DNA of 10,495 nucleotides from an uncultured Clostridia bacterium (GCA_947629805.1 CANRFE010000039.1:1-10495); one strand, 5' to 3'. Shown: positions 1 through 6,872, counted from the first letter of the stretch. Numbers and translations: made by a program. Notes: generated by a model from the letters alone, not told the origin.

Positions 1-286
1 CTTTTACTGTTTTTGGTGCTCCATCTACTAAGTCTTTTGCTTCTTTTAGTCCTAGCCCTGTAGCATCTCTAACTACTTTAATAACTTGGATTTTATTTGC
101 TCCTGCTTCTTTTAAGATTACATTGAAAGATGTTTTCTCCTCTACTGCAGCTCCTGCTACAGCTCCTGCTGCTGGTGCAGCTGCTGCTACTGCAGATACT
201 CCATATTTTTCTTCAATTGCTTTTACTAATTCAGCAAGTTCAGCTACTTTTAAGCCGTCAATTTTTTCTAATAATTCTTCTATCAT
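1..286 (-). CDS. rplL: 50S ribosomal protein L7/L12, C-terminus cut by window edge
   Basis: This is the stalk protein that, as dimers on L10, recruits translation GTPases to the ribosome. The ATG at 284-286 follows an AGGAGG site (295-300) at 8 nt spacing. Ninety-five residues are visible. They comprise an N-terminal dimerisation helix region (residues 1-30, starting MIEELLEKIDGLKVAEL), an Ala/Gly-rich flexible hinge (about 33-50) and the start of the C-terminal factor-binding domain (EKTSFNVILKEAGANKIQVI, then IKVVRDATGLGLKEAKDLVD). The family is about 120-125 residues long, so some 25-30 residues lie off the left edge. It is the last visible gene of the operon, 62 bp after rplJ, and probably shares the rplJ leader control. 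The identification is secure. Confidence 0.97.
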   Translation of the reverse strand, partial: MIEELLEKIDGLKVAELAELVKAIEEKYGVSAVAAAAPAAGAVAGAAVEEKTSFNVILKEAGANKIQVIKVVRDATGLGLKEAKDLVDGAPKTVK

Positions 287-348
287 TTTTATTTCCTCCT
301 AATTTTTTTTGTGATTTAAGTTCACTACTCTTATTTTAATAATTCGTT

Positions 349-852
349 TTAAGCATTTGCTTCTTTTTGTATACGTACTTGATCAAGCCCAATTGCAAGT
401 TTGGAAATATTTCCAAGTAATGCACCTGCAAGCATACCAAGTAACTCTTGTTTTGATGGTAATTTTGCTAAAGTAATTAATTCGTCTACAGACATTACTT
501 TTCCTTCTACAATACCACCTTTAATTTTATAAAATTCATTTTCTTTTGTAAATTTGTAAATTGCTTTTAATGGTTCTACATAGTCTTCTTTTCCAATAAT
601 AACAGCTGTTGGTCCTTCTAGCAAAGAATCTAAACTTGTTTCTCCATTTGTATTTAATGCTCTTTTTACAATATTATTTTTTATAACTTTGTATTCAGAA
701 TTTACATTTCTTAGTGTACTTCTTAGAGATGTGACACTATCTACTGTAATTCCTCTGTAATCTGTTAAAAGTACTAATTTTGCATCTTTTAATTTTTCTG
801 CTAATTTCTTTACTTCTTCTTCCTTTTGTTTTAATATTGCCTCATTTGCCAT
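349..852 (-). CDS. rplJ: 50S ribosomal protein L10
   Basis: L10 is the base of the ribosomal stalk. It binds 23S rRNA with its N-terminal domain and L7/L12 dimers with its C-terminal helix. The 167-residue product is normal for the family (about 165-175). Family segments seen include the opening helix with EEEVKKLAEKLKDAK, the core LVLLTDYRGITVDSVTSLR, YKVIKNNIVKRAL, EGPTAVIIG and the late LAKLPSKQELLGMLAGAL. The C-terminal tail (about 138-167) is the expected L7/L12-binding helix. The ATG at 850-852 has a GGAGGTG site just upstream. A 158-bp leader with an L10-type RNA site separates it from rplA. This fits autogenous control by the L10-L7/L12 complex. Confidence 0.98.
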   Translation of the reverse strand: MANEAILKQKEEEVKKLAEKLKDAKLVLLTDYRGITVDSVTSLRSTLRNVNSEYKVIKNNIVKRALNTNGETSLDSLLEGPTAVIIGKEDYVEPLKAIYKFTKENEFYKIKGGIVEGKVMSVDELITLAKLPSKQELLGMLAGALLGNISKLAIGLDQVRIQKEANA

Positions 853-899
853 TTTATTACTTCACCTCCCAAAATTTATTTTTTTTATTTCTAATAAAT

Positions 900-950
900 A
901 AAAATCCAACTTTTATAGCCATAAACAAGGCATATAAAGATTGGATTTTT
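900..950 (-). terminator. Attenuator hairpin in the rplJ leader
   Basis: On the minus strand, AAAAATCCAA (941-950) pairs with TTGGATTTTT (900-909). The inner arms (929-939 and 910-920, CTTTATATGCC with GGCTATAAAAG) extend the stem with one small bulge, around an 8-nt loop. The 3' arm ends in five Ts and continues as an AT-rich tail, as in an intrinsic terminator. It lies between the L10-binding element and the rplJ ribosome site. It is therefore best read as the attenuator of rplJ-rplL; transcription attenuation by L10(L12)4 is described in Bacillus subtilis. The U-tract is partly inside the stem, so its strength is uncertain. Confidence 0.72.
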
Positions 951-1010
951 CCTCTCTATTCTGCCTCGGTAGGACTTATTTTACTTGCCTACTTTCTTTG
1001 GCTACTATAA
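951..1010 (-). promoter_or_regulatory. L10 leader (autoregulatory ribosomal protein site)
   Basis: The minus-strand RNA between rplA and the attenuator contains GTAGCCAAAGAAAGTAGG, a short AT-rich loop, and then CCTACCGAGGCAGA. GTAGG (988-992) pairs with CCTAC (969-973). The flanking AAAGAAAGTAGG and CCTACCGAGG blocks match the conserved kink-turn-bearing core of the Firmicutes L10 leader (Rfam L10_leader type, recalled rather than searched). Position right before rplJ fits. Excess L10-L7/L12 would bind here and favour the downstream terminator. The exact 5' boundary is uncertain and may reach into the 3' end of rplA. Confidence 0.82.
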
Positions 1011-1694
1011 TTATTTTTGATCAATATACATTCCAGGTCCCATTGTAGTAGAAACAGATACGCTCTTAATATATTGTCCTTTTGATGCTGCTGGTTTTGC
1101 TTTAATAATAGCTCCCATAATAGCATCGTAGTTTTCTAATAGTTTTTCTGTTCCAAAGGATACCTTTCCAAAACCTAGGTGAATAATATTGGTTTTATCT
1201 AATCTGTATTCTACTTTACCAGATTTAATTTCATTAATTGCTTTTGTTACATCCATTGTTACAGTTCCTGATTTAGGGTTTGGCATTAAACCTTTTGGTC
1301 CTAATACTTTACCTAATCTACCAACAACGCCCATCATATCTGGAGTTGCTACGATTACATCATAGTCAAACCAATTCTCTTTTTCAATTTTTGGTATTAA
1401 TTCTTCTGCTCCAACAAAGTCTGCTCCAGCTTTTTGTGCTTCTTCTGCTTTTGGTCCTTTAGCAAATACTAATACTCTTAGTGTTTTACCAGTACCATGT
1501 GGAAGTACGGTTGTACCTCTTACTTGTTGGTCAGCATGTTTTGAATCTACACCTAATTTAACATGTAATTCAACGGTTTCATCGAATTTTGCTTTTGGCA
1601 TTTTCTCAATTGTTTCAAGTGCTTCTTGAATTGTATATAATTTATTTTTTTCTACTAATTTTTGGCACTCTGCTAATCTTTTTCCTGTTTTCAT
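1011..1694 (-). CDS. rplA: 50S ribosomal protein L1
   Basis: L1 forms the mobile L1 stalk near the E site, and in many bacteria represses its own operon. The product is 227 residues, normal for the family (about 225-235). Signature segments are present: FDETVELHVKLGVDSKHADQ, RGTTVLPHGTGK, GLMPNPKSGTVT and VEYRLDKTNIIHLGFGKVSF. I start it at the ATG at 1692-1694 because an AGGAGG site lies 5 nt upstream and the protein then opens MKTGKRLAE. The frame is open 23 codons further, to 1763, but that start would overlap the end of rplK, lacks a good ribosome site, and adds a Leu/Lys-rich stretch foreign to L1. The rplK-rplA gap is 49 bp. Confidence 0.98.
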   Translation of the reverse strand: MKTGKRLAECQKLVEKNKLYTIQEALETIEKMPKAKFDETVELHVKLGVDSKHADQQVRGTTVLPHGTGKTLRVLVFAKGPKAEEAQKAGADFVGAEELIPKIEKENWFDYDVIVATPDMMGVVGRLGKVLGPKGLMPNPKSGTVTMDVTKAINEIKSGKVEYRLDKTNIIHLGFGKVSFGTEKLLENYDAIMGAIIKAKPAASKGQYIKSVSVSTTMGPGMYIDQK

Positions 1695-1699
1695 TTTTT

Positions 1700-1705
1700 C
1701 CTCCT
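1700..1705 (-). promoter_or_regulatory. rplA ribosome binding site
   Basis: AGGAGG on the minus strand lies 5 nt before the ATG at 1694. It decides between this start and the longer in-frame start at 1763, which overlaps rplK. Confidence 0.85.
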
Positions 1706-1743
1706 TTGGTTCTAACGAAGTTTTCCTTCTCCCATCTTTTCTT

Positions 1744-2172
1744 TTAGTCAGCAACAACAACACCCATTGATCTTGCTGTTCCTGCTACCATACTCATTGC
1801 TGCTTCTAATGATGCTGCATTTAAGTCTGGCATTTTTTGTTTGGCAATTTCTTCTACTTGTGCCTTTGTAATAGTTCCTACTTTATCCCTATTTGGTTTT
1901 CCAGAACCTTTTTGAATTTTAATTGCCTTTTTAATTAGTACTGCTACTGGTGGTACTTTGGTTATGAATTCAAAAGATTTATCTTTATAAACAGTAATCA
2001 CTACTGGAATTATCATTCCTGGTTGATTTGCTGTTCTGTCGTTAAATTCTTTTACGAATTGCATAATATTTACACCACTTGATCCTAATGCTGGTCCTAC
2101 TGGTGGAGCTGGTGTAGCTTTTCCTGCTTCAATTTGCAATTTGATTACATTGCTAATTTCTTTTTCTGCCAT
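1744..2172 (-). CDS. rplK: 50S ribosomal protein L11
   Basis: L11 binds the GTPase-associated region of 23S rRNA and takes part in factor binding and the stringent response. The 142-residue product is full length (family about 140-142). The N-terminal domain shows IKLQIEAGKATPAPPVGPAL and GVNIMQFVKEFNDRT. The C-terminal RNA-binding domain shows PPVAVLIKKAIKIQKGSGKP, VGTITKAQVEEIAKQKMPDL and a closing AMSMVAGTARSMGV. The ATG at 2170-2172 has GGAGGT at 2182-2187. It follows nusG by 98 bp, a gap holding a small hairpin, and precedes rplA. Confidence 0.98.
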   Translation of the reverse strand: MAEKEISNVIKLQIEAGKATPAPPVGPALGSSGVNIMQFVKEFNDRTANQPGMIIPVVITVYKDKSFEFITKVPPVAVLIKKAIKIQKGSGKPNRDKVGTITKAQVEEIAKQKMPDLNAASLEAAMSMVAGTARSMGVVVAD

Positions 2173-2245
2173 TTTTCTTGCACCTCCTTTGGTTTTGATG
2201 TATATTTACATCGAATATAATTATAGATAATTTATTAATTTGGTT

Positions 2246-2263
2246 ACGAAGCTTACGCTTCAT
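2246..2263 (-). other. Small RNA hairpin between nusG and rplK
   Basis: In minus-strand RNA, AUGAAGC and GCUUCGU pair over seven positions, including one U-G wobble, around a GUAA (GNRA-class) tetraloop. It starts about 7 nt after the nusG stop codon. No U-tract follows, so it is not a standard terminator. It could be a processing or mRNA-stability element, or part of an L1 autoregulatory site upstream of rplK. The sequence alone does not decide. Confidence 0.45.
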
Positions 2264-2270
2264 TTCCATT

Positions 2271-2807
2271 TTAAACTACTTTCGTAACTTGTGAAAAGTC
2301 TACTTCAATTGGTGTTTCTCTTCCAAACATGGAAACACTTACTCTTACTTTACGTTTGTCTTTATTGATTTCTTGTACTGTTCCTACAAAACCATCAAAC
2401 GAACCGCCAGTAATAGATACCGAATCTCCTTCTACATAATCTATAGTAACACTTGGAAGTTCAAAGCCCATTTGTCTAATTTCTTGTTCTGTAAGTGGAA
2501 TAGGATCTGTTCCAGAACCTACAAACCCAGTTACACCTCTTGTATTTCGAACAATATACCAAGTTGCTTCTGTTACAATCATTTTTACTAAAACATAACC
2601 AGGGAAAACCTTCTTTAAATTCGTTTTCTTTTTTCCGTCTTTTATTTCAATTTGTTCTTCCATAGGAACAACTATTTCAAAAAAGTAATCCTCTAATTCT
2701 CTATTTTTGACTGTTTTTTCCAAATCTGTTTTTACTTTGTTTTCATATCCTGAATAAGTATGAACGACATACCATTTTGGTTCTAAATCTTGTGTTTCTT
2801 GAGCCAT
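2271..2807 (-). CDS. nusG: Transcription termination/antitermination factor NusG
   Basis: NusG binds the RNA polymerase clamp and acts on pausing, termination and transcription-translation coupling. The product is 178 residues, typical for Firmicutes. The NGN domain spans roughly 10-112, with KWYVVHTYSGYENKV (11-25), KKVFPGYVLVKM (65-76) and RNTRGVTGFVGSG (87-99). The KOW domain (about 124-178) shows GDSVSITGGSFDGFVGTV (127-144) and the ending FGRETPIEVDFSQV. AAGGAGG precedes the ATG. It sits 20 bp downstream of secE, the usual pairing. Confidence 0.98.
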   Translation of the reverse strand: MAQETQDLEPKWYVVHTYSGYENKVKTDLEKTVKNRELEDYFFEIVVPMEEQIEIKDGKKKTNLKKVFPGYVLVKMIVTEATWYIVRNTRGVTGFVGSGTDPIPLTEQEIRQMGFELPSVTIDYVEGDSVSITGGSFDGFVGTVQEINKDKRKVRVSVSMFGRETPIEVDFSQVTKVV

Positions 2808-2827
2808 AAAGATAAGCCTCCTTTTTA

Positions 2828-3151
2828 TTATTCACTTACATTCTCGGAAGTTTGTGCTTCTTCATTTTCTTGTACTTGCGTATTGGTTTGTTCTTCGTTT
2901 ACAATTTCATTTGAAGCTTGGCTACTATTATCTACGATTTCCTTTAATTTATTGATACCATAGGTATTCATTTTTTCAAATGCTAAATCTAATACAAACA
3001 CGATAACAGCGGTAATTAATACAATTGTAATAACAGCAACTGTATTATTCACTAATTGCTTTGGTGTTGGCCAAATAACTTTTTTAAGTTCTGCTTTAAA
3101 ATCTTTAAAAAAGTGCTTCGTTTCTTTTTTATTCTTTGCTTCTTTTGGCAT
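2828..3151 (-). CDS. secE: Preprotein translocase subunit SecE with long acidic C-terminal tail
   Basis: SecE clamps SecY in the SecYEG protein-conducting channel. The conserved amphipathic helix ELKKVIWPTPKQLVNNT (residues 21-37) leads into one membrane span (about 36-58). This is the single-span form usual in Gram-positives, which is commonly about 60-75 residues. Here the protein is 107 residues. After residue 73 it continues with about 34 residues rich in Glu, Asn, Gln, Ser and Thr, with no Lys or Arg, ending QTSENVSE. AAGGAGG precedes the ATG at 3149-3151. It follows rpmG by 22 bp. The gene call is secure, and the tail is the odd part. Confidence 0.96.
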   Translation of the reverse strand: MPKEAKNKKETKHFFKDFKAELKKVIWPTPKQLVNNTVAVITIVLITAVIVFVLDLAFEKMNTYGINKLKEIVDNSSQASNEIVNEEQTNTQVQENEEAQTSENVSE

Positions 3152-3173
3152 TTCAAATTCCTCCTTAAGGAAG

Positions 3174-3338
3174 TTATTTTGTTTCTTTATGCGTTGTACG
3201 TTTTTTGCAATATTTGCAATATTTTACTACTTCTAATCTATCTGTATCATTTTTTTTGTTTTTTTCTGTCATGTAGTTTCTTCTTTTGCATTCTGTACAT
3301 TCTAATGTAATTGGTTCTCTTGCTCCTTTTGCAGCCAT
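3174..3338 (-). CDS. rpmG: 50S ribosomal protein L33, zinc-ribbon form
   Basis: This is a 54-residue protein of the large ribosomal subunit, first in the operon. It opens MAAKGAREPITLECTECKRR and carries two Cys pairs, CTEC (residues 14-17) and CKYC (41-44). It is therefore the zinc-binding (C+) paralogue rather than the cysteine-free one. The ending KKRTTHKETK is typical of the family. GGAGGTG lies upstream of the ATG at 3336-3338. An rpmG-secE-nusG order is common in Firmicutes. C+ L33 forms are often paired with a C- paralogue under zinc control, but none is visible here. Confidence 0.96.
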   Translation of the reverse strand: MAAKGAREPITLECTECKRRNYMTEKNKKNDTDRLEVVKYCKYCKKRTTHKETK

Positions 3339-3392
3339 TTCAAACACCTCCACTGTTTGTTTTAGTTTCTTTTTCTATTTTGAGTATTTTAA

Positions 3393-3419
3393 AAAGCATA
3401 TATACTCCATATACGCTTT
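3393..3419 (-). promoter_or_regulatory. Hairpin at the 5' end of the rpmG operon transcript
   Basis: On the minus strand, AAAGCGTATAT (3409-3419) pairs with ATATATGCTTT (3393-3403), 11 pairs with one G-U, around a GGAGT loop. It is followed by two more Ts and then AAAATA. The -10 box ends at 3423, so transcription should start at about 3414-3418, inside the 5' arm. The mRNA may therefore begin as a hairpin. The likely role is 5'-end protection of the mRNA. A terminator so close to the start would be unusual. Confidence 0.5.
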
Positions 3420-3422
3420 ACT

Positions 3423-3451
3423 ATTCTACCACATCCCTTTTCAAAAGTCAA
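3423..3451 (-). promoter_or_regulatory. Main promoter of the rpmG-secE-nusG-rpl operon
   Basis: On the minus strand TTGACT (3446-3451) and TAGAAT (3423-3428) are separated by 17 bp. TGG precedes the -10, which gives an extended -10 (TGn). This is a near-consensus sigma-A promoter, about 85 bp upstream of the rpmG start codon, as expected for a highly expressed operon. Confidence 0.85.
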
Positions 3452-3521
3452 CTGTTCTAAAATATTTTTTATCATTTTGTTTTTTCCAATTTTTTAGTCA
3501 TTAAAATAAATTAAAAAAAGC

Positions 3522-3550
3522 TAGACTTTTTTTTCTGTTTATAGTAAAAT
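3522..3550 (+). promoter_or_regulatory. Probable promoter of the COG2426 membrane protein gene
   Basis: TAGACT (3522-3527) and TAAAAT (3545-3550) are 17 bp apart, matching 4/6 and 5/6 of the sigma-A consensus. The predicted start at about 3557 leaves a leader of about 29 nt carrying AAAGGAG. A perfect TATAAT at 3563-3568 also exists, but a start from it would fall in the ribosome site and it has no good -35. Confidence 0.5.
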
Positions 3551-3585
3551 GAATTTCAATTGTATAATAATAAAGGAGTTTCTTT

Positions 3586-4077
3586 ATGATAAAAAAATAT
3601 ATTTTAGTATTCTTAGTATCTATGGTACCCTTAATTGAATTAAGAGGATCTGTTCCTATTGGACTAAGCTCTCTTCTAGGAGACCCTATTCCTTTACTCC
3701 CTCTTTACATTCTTTGTATTATTGGTAATATGCTTCCGGTTCCTATTATCTTCTTCTTTGCTAGAAAAATTTTAATATGGGGTTCTAACAAAAAATGGAT
3801 TGGAAAGTTTTTTCGTTTTTGTATAGAAAAAGGAGAAAAAGGTGGTAAGAAACTTCAAGAAACGGCTGGGCCTGGTTTATATTTTGCCCTTTTTCTTTTT
3901 GTTGGCATTCCCCTTCCTGGCACAGGAGCTTGGACCGGAACTTTAGCTGCTAGTTTTTTAGACATGGATTTTAAGAAGAGTACTTTAGCTGTTATGGCTG
4001 GTGTTGTTTTAGCGGGTATTATTATGGGGCTTGCTTCAGCTGGTGTATTTGGTGCAATAGGTGCTATTTTTAGCTAA
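3586..4077 (+). CDS. Small multi-drug export (COG2426/Sm_multidrug_ex) membrane protein
   Basis: This is a 163-residue integral membrane protein of the COG2426 / PF06695 family, annotated as putative small multi-drug export. The transported substrate is not well established. Family marks are IELRGSVPIG (residues 17-26) after the first hydrophobic segment and GIPLPGTGAWTG (107-118). Hydrophobic segments lie at about 4-16, 36-60, 98-112 and 135-160. A Lys/Gly-rich cytosolic-type loop (68-95) lies between them. AAAGGAG precedes the ATG. It is a lone plus-strand gene between two minus-strand units, divergent from rpmG and convergent with the kinase gene, so it is transcribed alone. Length is normal for the family. 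The family call is firm, the function tentative. Confidence 0.9.
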   Translation: MIKKYILVFLVSMVPLIELRGSVPIGLSSLLGDPIPLLPLYILCIIGNMLPVPIIFFFARKILIWGSNKKWIGKFFRFCIEKGEKGGKKLQETAGPGLYFALFLFVGIPLPGTGAWTGTLAASFLDMDFKKSTLAVMAGVVLAGIIMGLASAGVFGAIGAIFS

Positions 4078-4098
4078 TAGTTACATTTTATTTTGCTA

Positions 4099-4134
4099 TA
4101 AAAAAGAACGTTAGTTATTACTAACGCTTTTTTT
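4099..4134. terminator. Bidirectional intrinsic terminator
   Basis: CGTTAGT (4109-4115) pairs with ACTAACG (4120-4126) around a TATT loop. An A-run lies on the left flank (4099-4105) and a T-run on the right (4128-4134), so it has a U-tract in both directions. It ends the plus-strand COG2426 gene and the minus-strand kinase gene, which converge on it. Confidence 0.88.
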
Positions 4135-4158
4135 ATAAGGATTCTTTCCTGTTCTAAT

Positions 4159-6202
4159 TTACGATCTTTCAAATTGAATAGTTACTTTAAATAAATCTCC
4201 ATCTAAATAAATTTGGAAAGTACCCTTTTGTAATTCTGTTAAACTTTGTGCAATAGATAATCCCAAGCCACTTCCTTCTGTATTTCTTGAAGATTCTCCT
4301 CGAACAAAACGTTCCATTAGCTCCCCTGCAGAAATATTTAATTTTTCTTGCGAAATATTTTTTAAATGAATTTGTACCGTCTTCACGCTTAATTCTACAT
4401 CTGCGTAGACTCTGGTTTTTGGCATGGCATATTTTACAATATTAGAGTACATATTTTCCATAACACGATATAAATAACGACTATCTGCTGTAATTACAGC
4501 ATCCTCTTCTGGTAAATTCAAAACTAATTCTAATTCTTTTTCTTTGAATTTATCTTCATATTCTCCTGCTATTTGTTTCATTAATTCTTTTACATCTAGT
4601 TTTTCCATGTTCAGTTTAATATTTCCAGACGATGCTTTTGAAGCTTCTACCAAATCTTCCGTTAAACGTTTTAATCTTTGGGATTTTTGGTCTAATATTT
4701 CTAAATATTCTTTGGCCTTTTCATTTGGCATTTTTTCTTTTTTTAATAAATCTACATAGTTAATAATAGAAGTCAATGGTGTTTTAATGTCGTGGGATAC
4801 ATTCGTAATTAATTCCGTTTTCATTCTTTCACTTTTTAAGCTTTTATTAATTGCATTTTGAAATCCGCCTGCAATATCATTTAAATAGGTACAAACTTCT
4901 TTTAATTCTCCTCTAAATTCTTCCTTATTTAAATAAATTTGTGTATTTCCTTCATATAATTCTTTCATCATTTGTTTCACTTTTAAGAATTGCTTAATAG
5001 AAGCAAAACCATAATAAAAAACTCCACACCACATAGCAATTAAAAGCAAAACTCCGCCAAAATTCCCATTTTGCAAAAAGTAATGTTAATAAACTAAAAG
5101 CAAGTATGAAAAAAATTAATTTTGCAGTAGGATTGAAGTAAGTAAAAATTGTATTGCATGCTTTTTGTATTATTTTATAACAACGATATAGTACTGTGTT
5201 TTTCCAAAAAGTATGGGTTTTTATTCTTTTTACTAAAGTTTCATAAGTTAAAATTCCAACAATATAAGCAATTGTTCCTAGTGTAATAATTAGTGTAATG
5301 GAAATCATATCTAAATAATAAATATTCAGCGTTAAATGGTTTCCTGCCATTCCAAATAAAATTCCTATTATACTGAAAACAATAAGAACAATGAATTCCA
5401 ATGGAATTTTATCAAGAATATCTAACACAATTTCTTGCTTTCCTCTTTTTTTCCCTGCATATATTGCCAATAATACAATACAAACAAAAAGAATAACAAT
5501 AGAAATTGGAAAATTAAGAATTGCTGTTTGAGCAGAAGGCGCAGCCGCTTTATATAAAAAGTAAGAAGTTTCATAATAATCGTTATATTGTAAAGGTGTT
5601 TGCATTGCCGTATAAATTGTACAATCGTATTCATTTTCTATTTCCGAAAATGGATACGCATATTTTATCTCTTCTAAAGATAAGAAATTGATGTTTGTAT
5701 CTACTTGTCCTTGTTGATAATTCCAATAATAAGAAAACGTACCGAATTCTTGCTTTATTTTTTCTATTGTGTCTGTTTTCATTGTTTGTGTTACATTAGT
5801 TACTGCTGTGTTTGTTTTATTATCAATTACTAAAAACTTAAAATTCCTATTTTCTAAGTAATTTTTATAATAGATAGTTCCTTCTGGTAGATTGCTTTGC
5901 GTTACTCCATACATATTTGAAAAAGTTATTTCTTTATGCTGTTGTACCGAATAACTTAAGTAACCATTATACTCTGTTGTATTTACATTTGTATAACAAG
6001 CCGTTAAATTTTCATAAATAGAATTTTTATACAAGTCTGCAAATTGTTGTGTTTCAAAATAATTTACATTTTCTACTTTTTTACTTGTGCCAAACATGGC
6101 AAAATAGAGAATAGACTGTGCCATACTTAAAATAGCAACAGGAATTAAAATATAACAAAGGACACGTATAAACAGAGCATATTTATTAGGTGTTTTTTCC
6201 AT
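4159..6202 (-). pseudogene. Sensor histidine kinase, VanS-like, split by a +1 frameshift
   Basis: This is a membrane histidine kinase that would phosphorylate the adjoining response regulator. Two overlapping frames are seen. The N-terminal frame (6202-4994, meaningful to about residue 375) has a first membrane span at about 12-37 and an Asn/Tyr-rich extracytoplasmic domain at 38-227. Further spans follow at about 228-250, 268-286, 297-320 and from 361. The C-terminal frame (5076-4159, 305 residues) has the rest of the last span pair, then the H box SHDIKTPLTS with the phospho-acceptor His95. It also has an N box around VMENMYSNIVKYAM and a G2 box GSGLGLSIA. The G1 region is degenerate. Removing one T from the T5 run (5075-5079) joins them as TLLLQNGNFGG, giving about 680 residues. 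The ATG at 6200-6202 has GAGGAGG upstream and follows the regulator stop by 3 nt. A sequencing error in the homopolymer is possible. Confidence 0.8.
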
Positions 6203-6205
6203 TTT

Positions 6206-6848
6206 CTATACCTCCTCTAATTTTTCTATTTTATAACCAATTCCCCAAATTACTTTCAAATATTTGGGTTCTTTCGGATTAATTTCAATTTTTTCTCTGA
6301 TGTGCCTAATGTGAACTGCAATAATATTTTCTGCTCCAAAAGCTTCATCTTCCCATAATGTTATATTCTGTTGGGGTTAATTTAATTTCTTTTCCTTCTA
6401 CTACTACTTGTTTTGTATCATCATTTATTCTTAAGTCTCCTGTTTGATAAATGGTAGTATCTTCTTTTTTTTGAAAAGAACCAAGGGAAGTATATCTTCG
6501 TATTTGTGAATTTACTCTTGCAATTAATTCTATGGGGTTAAACGGTTTTGTTACATAGTCGTCTGCCCCATTATTTAACCCTGCTACTTTATCATAATCT
6601 TCTGATTTAGCCGAAAGCATAATAATAGGTACCGACTTTGTTTGTCTTATTTTACTAGCTGTTTCCATTCCATCCATTTTTGGCATCATAATATCTAAAA
6701 TTACTAAATGAATTTCCTTTTTTTCCATAATATTTAATGCTTCTTTTCCATTATAAGCCTTATATATTTGATATCCTTCTTTGCTTAAATAAATTTCAAT
6801 TGCACTTACAATTTCTTTGTCATCATCACAAACTAATATATTGTACAT
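6206..6848 (-). pseudogene. OmpR/VanR-family response regulator with an internal deletion in the DNA-binding domain
   Basis: The receiver domain (residues 1-120) is intact. It has acidic residues D8-D10, the phospho-acceptor D52 in LVILDIMMP, S79 and K101 in VTKPF. The winged-helix domain starts normally to KLTPTEYNI (residues 156-164) and then hits a stop (TGA, 6345-6347). One base out of frame, from 6355 to the TAG at 6206, the rest of the domain reads WEDEAFGAEN...HIRHIREKIEIN...YLKVIWGIGYKIEK. Compared with relatives, about 20 residues between YNI and W are missing, the first helices of the domain. The lesion is thus a deletion of about 62 bp (an estimate) and not a one-base slip. The ATG at 6846-6848 has AAGGAG upstream. 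It is first in an operon with the kinase. The truncated product would be a receiver with no working DNA-binding domain. Confidence 0.88.
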
Positions 6849-6872
6849 GGTTTCTCTCCTTTTTTGTTTTTT

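Noticed and set aside
130..339. Plus-strand Leu-rich ORF opposite rplL
   Set aside because: It is a shadow of the Ala/Glu/Lys-rich minus-strand rplL, with low-complexity hydrophobic translation and no family likeness.
780..1010. Plus-strand ORF opposite the rplJ start and leader
   Set aside because: It covers the L10 leader and attenuator on the other strand, and its hydrophobic composition reflects T-rich complementary sequence.
1695..1763. Longer rplA start at 1763
   Set aside because: It overlaps the end of rplK, lacks a good ribosome site and adds residues foreign to L1, while the ATG at 1694 has AGGAGG at 5 nt.
3056..3504. Plus-strand Phe/Cys-rich ORFs opposite secE and rpmG
   Set aside because: They are antisense to two firmly identified genes and their promoter, with no ribosome site and no recognisable domain.
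3511..3535. A-run/T-run hairpin AAAAAAAG/CTTTTTTTT as a terminator
   Set aside because: The stem is nearly all A-T, overlaps the likely -35 of the plus-strand gene and does not lie at the end of any gene.
3563..3568. TATAAT as the -10 of the COG2426 gene
   Set aside because: Transcription would start within the ribosome site and no suitable -35 lies 16-18 bp upstream. The TAGACT-17-TAAAAT pair fits better.
4544..4759. Plus-strand ORF inside the kinase gene
   Set aside because: It is antisense to the kinase domain, and the minus strand carries conserved motifs.
5069..5085. Programmed -1 frameshifting in the kinase gene
   Set aside because: A -1 slip on the T-run reaches a stop quickly, and the kinase half needs the opposite shift (skipping one base). 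The CTTTTTG stretch only resembles a slippery site.
6345..6347. TGA read as Trp (recoded stop) in the response regulator
   Set aside because: Reading through TGA leads to sequence unlike the winged-helix domain, while the correct continuation is in another frame. Trp is encoded by TGG throughout.
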